Below, one piece after another: positions 14,667-24,245 of a stretch of 34,460 bases of DNA (position 1 is the first letter of the stretch; each line of letters starts with the position of its first letter). The notes beneath the pieces are model-generated. The model saw only the letters and a program-made list of their open reading frames with translations. It was not told the origin of the DNA and did not search any database. A program made the position numbers and the translations under genes. This DNA is from Nemertoderma westbladi. Lineage: Eukaryota; Xenacoelomorpha; Nemertodermatida; Nemertodermatidae. The stretch covers positions 1 to 34,460 of the forward strand of contig JAUCBJ010003376.1 of NCBI GenBank assembly GCA_032718475.1, given 5' to 3'.

Positions 14667-14853
14667 TTATTTATTTAATTAATTTTAGACGCCAGAATTC
14701 CATTAATTACTTTGAGTTTTTAATCCACCGAAATTTGCGACATTTTATAAAAAAAATTGTTCGGTTTTGTTTTTTATTTTAATTGGTTTTATTTTGGTTC
14801 TATAATTCCGTATTTTTCAGGGATCGGAATAATTTCACGTAGTTAATTTTCGT

Positions 14854-14859
14854 AATAAA
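14854..14859 (+). terminator. Probable SH2D4 polyadenylation signal (AATAAA)
   Basis: AATAAA 188 bp after the stop codon. Another AATAAA follows near 14904. The 3' UTR is probably ~210-260 bp. Confidence 0.5.
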
Positions 14860-14879
14860 GAGATAATTATATATTTCCA

Positions 14880-15850
14880 TATTTTCTCACCGCCAATGTT
14901 ATAATAAATACGCGATATATTTTATTGATAATGGTGCAGTTCTAGAGATTCGGCCATAATTAATTTAACTGCACACTTATATTTCCGATCCCTATTCTCT
15001 GATTGAACTAATTATCTATCGTCTTCCATAATATTTATTAACTGCGAGTACGAAACTCTGTTTGGCAAAGTTTCTGCGAGACGCGTTGCGTTTCGTAAGG
15101 TTCAATATTTCCTGCTGGGTATCTATCTACCAAAAGTGCCATGCGTTGCATCCCTAATCATAGATTTATCATAATGGAAGTAGTTCGTAGCCTAAATTGG
15201 TTTCAAAGGTGGTTGTTTTGATAAATGCAGGATAGACCTGAGTTTATGAGTTTACTGAACCCTTTCCTGAAAATATATTTGTATTATTTAAATTGCGAGG
15301 GGAGAAGGGGGGGGGGGGGGGGGGGGGGGTCCGAGCATTTAGTAATACAAATAAATATATATTATTATTACATTACAATATAAACTTTGCTTACTTAAGT
15401 AATGTAATAACAAAATATATTTTTAAACTGAAACTTCCCTTGTTCTTCAAAATAAGTCAATTAATTTTAATTATTTTTACATAGGCCTAATTGAGAAAAT
15501 GATTTTTTGTTTTGTTTAAAAAAAAAGGTCGGCACTTCAGCAAGGAAGTTTTAGAAAACTTTTGTTCCAAAATGTAAACTGGAAAATACGTTCCTCTTAA
15601 TTAATCAGGTTATTTTTTTTTACCTAAATTTTTCGTTATTATCATGTTATTTTATGAATAAAAGACTTAACTATTTAACATTGCCACTGTCGAAACATTG
15701 GAACTTGAAAGAACGATCACCCTAAGTATAAAGTAACCACCACCCTTGTTGTAAAAAATATAGAACCTGCATAAGAACATTTCATAATGTAACATAAGAT
15801 GATTCACTATCAAAATTAGGAGAGAATTCTTTTTACAGTTTTCAAACCTT
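14880..15850. other. SH2D4 downstream region, no gene recognised
   Basis: AT-rich, with a 23-base G run at 15307-15329 and no convincing ORF. Short open frames here have no recognisable content. Confidence 0.5.
15307..15329. repeat. Homopolymer (G)23
   Basis: An uninterrupted run of 23 G. Its length is likely unreliable in the assembly. Confidence 0.95.
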
Positions 15851-16045
15851 CCCACTAGCTAGTAAAAGAAACACTAGCTACACCTTAATAAATAATATAT
15901 AATAATGTTCTCGAACACTTACCAATAACAAAAATAAAAAAAATACAGTATTTTTAAAATTTCAAAAAATTCTAGCAAGTAAATAACACTAGCTACCATA
16001 AAAAATATCTCTAATAATGTTCTAGAACATTCACCAATATCAAAA
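15850..16045. repeat. Two ~116-bp tandem units with ACTAGCTAC
   Basis: Two diverged units each begin with CACTAGCTAC and contain AATAATGTTCT.GAACA.T and ACCAATA. The same ACTAGCTACCAT motif recurs in both orientations at 32270-32840. The second unit has TTCTAGAACATTC at 16020-16032, which happens to fit a three-block heat-shock element. Confidence 0.6.
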
Positions 16046-16074
16046 AAAGTACTAAAAAGTTGCTATCAGGAACC

Positions 16075-16165
16075 GGACAATTCGGTCCCGGACAATTCGG
16101 TCCCGGACAATTCGGTCCCATTTATTTAGTGTTTTGGGACCGAATTGTCCGGGAACGAATTGTCC
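16075..16165. mobile_element. Compact hairpin of GGACAATTCGGTCCC units
   Basis: Three direct copies of the 15-bp unit GGACAATTCGGTCCC (16075-16119), a ~17-bp A/T spacer, then the reverse complement (GGGACCGAATTGTCC plus a partial GGGAACGAATTGTCC) to 16165. This is a perfect stem on paper. It may be a minimal or internally deleted inverted-repeat element. Its unit resembles the GGACACTTCCCCCC units of the element at 29670-30566. Confidence 0.7.
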
Positions 16166-16639
16166 TACATCCTCGCAGGACGTTTATTCGCCGTAAGGAC
16201 CAGCATGTGCTTCGGCAGCCTCATGGAGAAATTAAGCAAGGTGGACAGCCCGTGACTTACTTAAGACGTCTCTTAAAGTACACCTTGAAGATGTGGATAA
16301 TCTCACAAAAGTCATGGGGGATAGGGAGATATGGCGGCGCAATTTTGTCGACAAGACTGCATATAATTCTTAATGCACGCGGCATCACAGAAAGCCAAAA
16401 GTAGATTAGGTGGTGGTGGCGCAATTTTTTTTCTTAAGCCATAATAGCATCTCAATGTGAGACTGGCCGAATAGATAGACTAACCTGTACTTCTGGCTAG
16501 CGTATCTGTTAGTAGATGCTATTGGAGGAATATATTATTTTAGTAACAAATATTTAGTGTAAAAACCATTTCATTTAGTGGAAAAATTGTTTTAGTGACC
16601 AATAAAAATATTTATCAAAGGATCGCGATTAATATCGCA

Positions 16640-16735
16640 AGATCGCGGTGGGGGTTGCCCCATTTGCCTCTAACTTGGAGGTCCCGGGTTCCCGGACCTC
16701 GATCCCCGGACCACCGGGTCCCTCTAGCGATTCTG
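16640..16735 (+). mobile_element. Possible degraded tRNA-derived SINE
   Basis: CTAACTTGGAGGTCCCGGG followed by CTCGATCCCCGG resembles the B-box region of the SINE near 21.1 kb and the minus-strand remnant near 28.7 kb (CAACTTGGAGGC-type text, then TTCGATCCC). The A box is not clear. Confidence 0.35.
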
Positions 16736-16739
16736 TGAC

Positions 16740-18480
16740 TGGTGCGCTAACCCAGCGATATGGGAATGGATCCGATATGGGCTTTTACATTAGCTTCTCT
16801 CTCATTCCTTATGAATAATTAGTATTATTTTGTACGTATTGGAGGTCCGCGTCTCGATGCGCTATACATTATTATTATCAGATGAACTGATTAATTATTA
16901 AGTTAATTATTCAGACAGTGTGCTACTATAATACGAGACTATTTATTCTATACATTCAATATATAATATTTCCTTTAATAAAACATTTCTCCGACTGTTT
17001 GTTTGATTCAATTGTTATCGCTAATACCGTGCGAATAACGTTACAGTTTTATTCGCTCTGATCAAAGTGGATCCTATTGTTAGTCGTATAAAGTGCTGTT
17101 AGTCGTATAAAGTGCTGCATTACACACTAACTAGTTTTTAATTATTTCCGGCAACGTATTTTATATTACTATTATATACTTACAGTAACTTAATAAAATA
17201 CCTTACCGTTTCGACTTTAGTTTTGTTGGTTGGTGTTGTGATTTCTGCTCGTTGTGCTCTGTTACCTACTGTGTTGTGGTTACTCTGTTACTTGTGTAAC
17301 GCTATTACTGTAATGTTATATTTAGCGGTGCATTTATTTACATATTATATATATTTATTTTATAAATCAAGTCGTTCAATTAAATTTTAGTAATAAATTA
17401 TTACGAAAGTGCCAACTATATTATGTAATTATGCAACCTTTATTATAGTAACAATAACAATATCAACAGTTTTACTACAGTATTAAAAATATAGCTTATT
17501 TAAATGTCAATTGATATATAAAACATGATACTATATTGTATTGATACCGTTTTCCAATCAGCAACTCACTTATTCCTAAAAAAATATATCTATAACTCTG
17601 GAAACCCTTACCTAACATTGTACCATAAATAAATGCAGTACCGGTACCGTGCGTTAACGCAAGGTGGTGTATAGTAATCCGACATTTCCTGAATTACTAT
17701 CCTACAGCTTCTTGTTAAAACCCAGTAAGCTGAATAAAAGTTTCTCAGTTTAGAATTTTTTTTACCAATGCGGTAAGTTAAATAAATGTTTTTTAGCTTG
17801 GAGTATTTTTACCATTGTCAAGCGTCTGTAGTAAATTGTTTGCTTACAACTTACACGGTTGGCTGGACTTAAAGAAAAGAAAACTAAAACTTTTCTAAAA
17901 ACAGCACCGGTAACAATTATTTCCTTACTGTACTTTAGGTAATTTTTGTCACTACAATCAATTTTTATTAACTATTGTCTTACCTGGCGAGATGTTGTTG
18001 TTGTTGATTTTAGTTTAAAATCATATATTCTATCATATCTTTTTTTTATTTTATTTTTTGAAAATAAAACCTGCATTTCAAATTTTCACGAAAAATCACA
18101 CACAAATTTGAAATTTAAAATTAAAAAGTTCACTAAGTTAGTCAAATGCCTCCTGTGTTGAGTGCAGTTGCAGTATTTCTGTATGATTCAAGGAGACAAG
18201 CGCGGTTCCCTTTCTGAACTGCTACAGCAAGACGCTGTCGCATATGGCTGTTGGCGTTCTTGCTGTCAGTGCATTTAGTAATTCTTGCTCCAAGGACTGA
18301 AATAAAAGCTGAACTTCTTCGCCTATCCCCCCAGTGCAGACTCGATGGCGATGGGCTGGTAATATTCGGAGGTCGTATATTTCAGGCGCTTCGAACTTTC
18401 ACACTTAAATATTGCAATTATTTAATTAAAAAAACCTAAATTAAATCGAATCGAGTTACCCAATTACAATCGTAATTATT
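16740..18480. other. No gene recognised
   Basis: AT-rich intergenic sequence. The only structure seen is a 19-bp tandem duplication (TGTTAGTCGTATAAAGTGC, two copies) at about 17078-17116. Open frames are short and low-complexity. Confidence 0.5.
17078..17116. repeat. 19-bp tandem duplication
   Basis: Two adjacent copies of TGTTAGTCGTATAAAGTGC. Confidence 0.85.
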
Positions 18481-18529
18481 TAGTGTTTAACAAAAAGGAG
18501 ACAGGTAAATTCTACCAATGTATTTTCTT

Positions 18530-19730
18530 GGCCCATGTTGAAGAATACCACACTTTCTGCCGTTATATTTCACTTTGCAGTTACCCCCATGTGAAGAATA
18601 CCAGTTTTTCACCAAAAACACAGGTCACAGAAGGGCTGAATCTAACCAAAACAATAAACGAACTAGTAGGCCCATGTGAAGAATTCCAGGTATTCACCAA
18701 AAGCACAGGTTACAGAAGGGCTGAATTTAACCAAAACAATAAGCGAATTAGTATATGTACAGGTTATAAGACAGAAATAATCGCTATAAAACACTTAATA
18801 AAGATAAATTAAAAAAAATTTAAAATCTGCATATATACAGTATAATTCCAACAAAAAGTCGACCGAAAAGTTAAATCCTGGTATTCTTCACATGGGCGAT
18901 TTAGTATATGTAGGCCTAAACTGTACAGGTTATAAGACAGAAATAAGCGCTATAAACACTTAATAAAGATAAATTAAAAAAAATAAAAAATCTTCATTAG
19001 CAAGTCGTTAGTTAGACTTGATTCTGTAAGAAAATTGATGGCAGAAAAAACTAATGTTGACTACTGACCTAGAGCAAAATATTTATACTGTGGAGGCTGT
19101 ATGCTTATAAGGCTGAATGTTTACTCAGCCTCATAATGATTCTCCATAAGGCTAACATTATAGTTTGAATCATAAAAATATGTTATAATAATAATATAAT
19201 TGTTGTATTTAATTAATATCGCGGTTTACATTGAAGAGTGTAAATTGTTAATCGCGGTTTACATTGAAACATCTCAACTTGTTTTATTTATTACAAAAAT
19301 AAGAACGAATTTGTCTTATCACTTCTTGTGCGCGATTGTATTGAATTCATGACGACAACGGCTGTTATTATTATTCATCAATTGACACCTCGACTCCTCT
19401 CTGAGACTCCGACTACTCTATCCGATAGAATAAAATAATAATTTCGCTAACAGCTCCCTATCTTCTATAATCACAACAGCTTTTATAATTCATTAGATGA
19501 TTACAACATAATAATTATAGTTTGAAGTTGTCTAGAAAATTTCTCGTACACCACCAGGACTACCCTCACACTAATTTATTATCAGACAGAACAAAAAGCT
19601 TTTACTTGACTCGTACTGTCTCCTACGACTTGCTTCACGGGCCGCTAGGCCCGCCTCTAGTATATAAAATTCCAATAAAAAGTCGACCGAAAAGTGAAAT
19701 CATGGTATTCTTCACATGGGCGATTTTCTT
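18530..19730. repeat. Mosaic of direct and inverted repeats (CCCATGTGAAGAATACC family)
   Basis: CCCATGTGAAGAATACC lies at about 18590 and 18670 (a tandem pair with ~81-bp period that also contains CTAACCAAAACAATAA), with a diverged copy near 18534. The complement TGGTATTCTTCACATGGGCG appears near 18878 and 19705. Both complementary copies follow AAAAAGTCGACCGAAAAGT. The stretch ACAGGTTATAAGACAGAAAT followed by CACTTAATAAAGATAAATTA is also duplicated (near 18758 and 18925). This suggests inverted-repeat-ended elements that duplicated locally. No real gene is visible. Confidence 0.65.
19215..19270. repeat. Short tandem duplication (TCGCGGTTTACATTGAA)
   Basis: Two copies ~34 bp apart. Confidence 0.7.
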
Positions 19731-19759
19731 ATCATATCATATCGTTTATTAGCGTAGGC

Positions 19760-21070
19760 GTGCCTTCAAGTTATAGGACACCCAGCAATACTGTAGTTCA
19801 AAATACTATCACTTCACCGTATTGTATGTGAGCGCAGTTAAGCAAATCGATTTTATTGGATTTGATTGTTTGTTACGCGTCGTGGGATGAGGAACTTTTC
19901 TATTAATCGCTTCAGATTTACGTCTTATAATTCAATGCAACGCCTCGAAATCCTGCAAATTAATTTTTGTGAATTAATAACTGTAGGCCTAAGGCCAAGC
20001 CTGTATTTTATTATGTTTCTAATTTTAAATGTCTCAAATATATTCTTATGATTTTAACAACATATGGAAGTGAATCAGACACATAAATTCAACATTTACC
20101 AACTTTTACAACATAAGAAATATCCCAATCTGTATAGACAAACACTCCCGAGTCCAGACTTGTACCGGTCTGGCAGTATCTCAGAGTTGATAGAGTGCCA
20201 CTGGCTGACTTGTTAATTGAAGTAGGCTACAGCAATATTGTGCTGACATCCGACAGTCGAAAGTGAAAGTATCTTACCAGTACATAGCGCGCTCATTGGA
20301 TGAGCTTTGTCCACTATTGTGGATATAAACATTAACACAATTTTACAATAATACAGCAGCTGTATTAGAGGAGATTTTTCACTTAATAGAATTGGGAATG
20401 CTGTATGTGATTTATGTGTAATATACTTTATTTTAGTTTAAAAGCAATCACAATAATTTAAGATAAAACTGGTTTAGTTTAAAAGCAATCACAATAATTC
20501 AAGATAAAACTTAAATAAATTTTTTGGGAACAAGGTCTCCTGTTTACAGTAGGCCTAGTAATTCATGTTGAATTAATAAGCTTCTTATATTGCACAATAG
20601 AAGCGATTATGAACAAACAAATTTATGTTGCTCTGGAAACTAAAAGGTAACTATGCAGAAATGCTTAGTCATTGATAGTCATTGAACTAAAGTTTGTTTT
20701 CACAAAATTAAGGAAAAAAATTCCACCGATAGTCCTCCACAGTAGTACCTTGTTGCTATGTAAAATGAATGTTGTTGCTAAGGAAATAAACATTAAATTG
20801 TTAATATGGTCCGATTTTTTTGGAGAATGGGATTTTAGTCATCTACCCACAGGTTTTCTGTCATCTTTATACCGTATTGTACTGTATACCACAAACATTT
20901 TTTTTGGTACTTTTTCTCAATTTCTCACTTTTACTGCTAAATTAGAAAAGTAAATTTGTAAAATTAAGTTAATAACTATTTATTTTTTTATGACGTATTT
21001 ATTTAGAATATTTACTGTATAAAGTCTACCTAAGGCCGATCCATCCTACCGACAGTAATTTATTACAATT
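19760..21070. other. No gene recognised
   Basis: AT-rich. It holds a 41-bp tandem duplication at about 20432-20511 and scattered TAGGCCTA copies. No ORF carries recognisable domains. Confidence 0.5.
20432..20511. repeat. 41-bp tandem duplication
   Basis: TTTAGTTTAAAAGCAATCAC followed by AATAATT.AAGATAAAACT occurs twice in a row with one difference. Confidence 0.9.
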
Positions 21071-21079
21071 AATTGCAGC

Positions 21080-21449
21080 AAAAGCAGCAGCTTGGTCTAG
21101 TGGTGACATTCCTGGGCTTCAAGTTAGGGAGCCCAGGTTCGATCCCTAGATGGGGCAGCACTATTTGGGCACAGTGCTTTAAATTCTTCAGGCTAGCTTT
21201 TTTCCGGTCAGCCGGTTTTCATCCTTCAGTGGTCGATAAATAGGAACCAAGGCAACTTGGGAAACAGAGTGGAAGGGTTTACTGTGGAAGATCACCCATT
21301 GTGGTGAACAGGCATTCCTTTAGAAAACAGAGTGGAAGGGTTTACTGTGGAAGATCACCCATTGTGGTGAACAGGCATTCCTTTATGAAACAGAGTGGAA
21401 GGGTTTACTGTGGAAGATCACCCATTGTGGTGAACAGGCATTCCTTCTC
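21080..21449 (+). mobile_element. tRNA-derived SINE with a triplicated tail
   Basis: The head has a Pol III A box (TGGTCTAGTGG, about 21094) and a B box (GGTTCGATCCC, about 21138) at tRNA-like spacing. The arms do not form a full cloverleaf, so it is not a functional tRNA gene. A non-tRNA body follows (to about 21260), then three near-identical 63-bp units. A related B-box remnant on the minus strand near 28.7 kb supports a dispersed family. Confidence 0.7.
21262..21449. repeat. 63-bp tandem repeat, 3 copies
   Basis: Each unit begins AAACAGAGTGGAAGGGTTTA and ends GTGAACAGGCATTCCTT; copies start near 21262, 21325 and 21388. The near-identity of copies implies recent expansion. Confidence 0.95.
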
Positions 21450-21499
21450 TTAACAAGCCTAAAAGATTATCCCATTCATTACAATTAATTTCCTTGGTT

Positions 21500-22510
21500 G
21501 TTTAGTTTGAGTTTCATTACTTTATTCTACTTTAAAATGCTTTATTACATAAATATGTGTAATAAGTTACTTCTTGTGGTTCTTTTGGGGGACATCTGTT
21601 TCTGTGAGATGCCAGGGTTCCAATGCGGTCAGATCCCTCAAGGTCATGGCAAGATAAAGATGCCGGGTAGCAATGGGTTCTACATACATCTAAAGAATCA
21701 ATCGACAGGATACAAATCGGGGGAGATTTATAAAGGTGGGTTTTTATATTTATAATTATTTGTTGTTATCTAAGGTCTTCCGCGTACAAGAGATCCAAAG
21801 CGTCATGATTATTTTGGAAGGTAACCCGACTAATAGTAATATTGCAGAATACCCTTGTCATAATAACCAATTAATCTATTGTAAGTTTATACAGTAGTAT
21901 TGCAACTCAGTTCCACATTTTTTACTTGGGAAAAAAGTAGAACTTCTACGTTTATTTTCCCATGTACAGTAATAATACATAATAATCTTAAATTGGTAGG
22001 GGAGTACTTTATTGTTGCTTAATTATTTAATAAAAGGTAGAGGGAGATAGTGTTACAAAATATATTGAGATAGTATATTACTATATTGCTTCCATAGTTG
22101 CTGCAATTCAAATTATTGTAGGCCTACTCTTCAACTCGTGATGCGGCCTTACCCATGGTTAATTGTTCTCGAATATATATTACAACTGAAGGGCCGTTTA
22201 ACTATATATACCATATATTGGATATTGAGTTCCGTTTTGGAGTACACCTCGCAAACACTAATGTTAAAATAACCTTATCTTTTTATGATTTCTTGAATGG
22301 GTTTGGCTCAAATTACTGTACTTGAAAACCAACTTTTTTGCAGGGAAAAAATAAATATAAATGCAATCATATGGGCTACTTTTTCCTTAGGGAAAAAAGT
22401 ACAACTTTTTCTCCCGATTTTGGGGTAGGGCCGGTAGGGCCTACATTCGAACGCAAACGTATCAAGTTAAGAATAAATAATATTTTTACAAAAAAACCTC
22501 CAGTTTGTAC
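21500..22510. other. No gene recognised
   Basis: Short open frames only, for example 21498-21755, which starts hydrophobically (like a signal peptide) but has no recognisable body. A lone exon of a larger gene cannot be excluded. Confidence 0.4.
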
Positions 22511-22529
22511 AAATTCATTGTTAGTGCTA

Positions 22530-23200
22530 TCAATACGGTACCTGGCGACTCACTGTAAGATAAGGATATCTGCTGCTTCTGCGTTCTTGTAGTTTGAACC
22601 CAAGTTCTTCACTAGTTGTCGCTGTCCTCATTACGTAATCCAATACAATTTGAAATAGAAATCCAATATATCGCTTTGCAGTACATAAGTCAGAATTGAG
22701 AATAACTCTGTTTTCTCCTTCTGCTGTGAGTACCTGAGCTTCTGTATCACAATATATCTATCCAATGCCAACGACAATTACTTCTGGTATTCCATAAGCT
22801 CTTAGGATTTGCAGAATTTCACCACTATATAGAGTCGAGTGCTTTCATGAAGTCCACAAATGTCAGAACTGCAGGAAGGTTCTTTTTAACTTTATTCCCA
22901 TAGCAGCCTCTGTAGCCCGTAGCGATAGTATCTGAGCTATTGTTGATCTATTGAGGCGATATCCATATGGCATTTGCTCTTTCTCTATATGAGGTCTAAT
23001 TTGATATAGAATCATTTTGTTGTATATCTTGGCAGCCACCACAAGCAGACAGATCCCACGATAGTTTGTTGTTATGCCGAGGTCTCCTTTCTTGTGGAGT
23101 GGAGTGGCTTTATTTGAATTTTACACCAGATTGATGGTCGGTGTAACAGGCTGAGATAACTCCCCACCAAATATGCCTCTCCAGTAGTCGTCTTAGCCTA
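22530..23200 (-). mobile_element. Dead LINE fragment (reverse transcriptase N-terminal part)
   Basis: The minus strand reads, from about 23180 down: YWRGIFGGELSQPVTPTINL; PLHKKGDLGITTNYRGICLL; AAKIYNKMILYQIRPHIEKE; GYRLNRSTIAQILSLRATEA; then, after frame changes, ILRAYGIPEVIVVGIG and FQIVLDYVMRTATTSEELGF. These are RT domains 0 to 4 of a CR1/RTE-like non-LTR element. It covers the part of the ORF lying before the palm-motif fragments in SH2D4 intron 1 and is probably the same or a sister family. Frameshifts and stops make it inactive. Confidence 0.88.
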
Positions 23201-24245
23201 GGCTGAAAACACTCCCAAAAAAGTTTAGTTGCAAAAATTTAATTGCAAAAAGATATTTAGTTGTTTCTGACTTTACATACTGTATACATACTGTAGGATC
23301 TAAGTTCGTTTTACCTTATATGTACATACAGGCTAAGTACTTACTACTTTATAGCAGCTATAATACTTTTTGGCAGTGATTTTTTATGTCCGTTCATTTG
23401 ACTTTTTTGTCCGCAATTTCTTACGAATTTTGCATAATACTTTTGTTGTTCGCAGAATGACTTTTTATGTATGCATTTTATCAATCAGAAAGAAAGGAGC
23501 AGGTTACATAGAGAGTCTTATCTAATCAAAACAATATACGATAACATTACCAATTGAGAGAAAAGAGCAGTGATCAGGTTACAGAGGCTGGCTTTTTTTA
23601 ACCAAAACAATAAACAGTTACAATATAAAATGAGGAAAAATAGCAGGTAACCGTGATGGGCTATTCTAACTATTTAATATAATTATTTAACATTGAGAAA
23701 AGCAGCATCAGGATTTAACTTAAAGAACACACAGATAATAAATAATTATTTGTAGGGTTTTTCGCAATTAGGGGAATCATATCAGCCTAAGGGGAGTGTT
23801 CTCAGCCTAGGCCGAGATAACTGGGGAGTGTTCTCAGCCTAGGCCGAGATAACTGGGGAGTGTTCTCAGCCTAGGCCGAGATAACTGGGGAATGTTCTCA
23901 GCCTAGGCCGAGATAACTGCGGAGTGTTCTCAGCCTAGGCCGAGATAACTGGGGAGTGTTCTCAGCCTAGGCCGAGATAACTGGGGAGTGTTCTCAGCCT
24001 AGGCCGAGATAACTGGGGAGTGTTCTCAGCCTAGGCCGAGATAACTGGGGAGTGTTCTCAGCCTAGGCCGAGATAACTGGGGAGTGTTCTCAGCCTAGGC
24101 TGAGATAACTGGTGAGTGTTCTCAGCCTAGGCTGAGATAACTGGGGAGTGTTCTCAGCCTAGGCCGAGATAACTGGGGGGTGTTCTCAGCCTAGGCCGAG
24201 ATAACTGGGGAGTGTTCTCAGCCTAGGCTGAGATAACTGGGGAGT
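23195..24245. mobile_element. Inverted-repeat element with a 14-copy minisatellite at its right end
   Basis: The left end has one copy of AGCCTAGGCTGAAAACACTC (23195-23214). The right end holds 14 copies of the complement (GGGGAGTGTTCTCAGCCTAG type). Further in, AATTGCAAAAA (left, about 23240) mirrors TTTTTCGCAATT (right, about 23759). The interior includes GGTTACAGAGG and AACCAAAACAATAAACA units of the family also found at 9.4 and 18.6 kb. There is no ORF. Ends and target duplication are uncertain; the left end abuts the LINE fragment. Confidence 0.6.
23788..24245. repeat. 32-bp minisatellite, 14 copies
   Basis: The unit is GGGGAGTGTTCTCAGCCTAG followed by GCCGAGATAACT (32 bp), with GCTGAG variants in later copies and a few single-base changes (TGCGGAG, TGGTGAG). 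Copies are very homogeneous, implying recent expansion or gene conversion. Confidence 0.97.

Noticed and set aside
16060-16404. 114-residue open frame starting with GQFGPGQFGP repeats
   Set aside because: The front half is a translation of the GGACAATTCGGTCCC hairpin; the rest is not recognisable.
21090-21165. A functional tRNA gene
   Set aside because: A and B boxes are present but the acceptor and anticodon arms do not pair properly, and a SINE-like body follows.
23788-24245. CRISPR array
   Set aside because: Units are contiguous 32-bp tandem copies with no unique spacers, in an animal genome.
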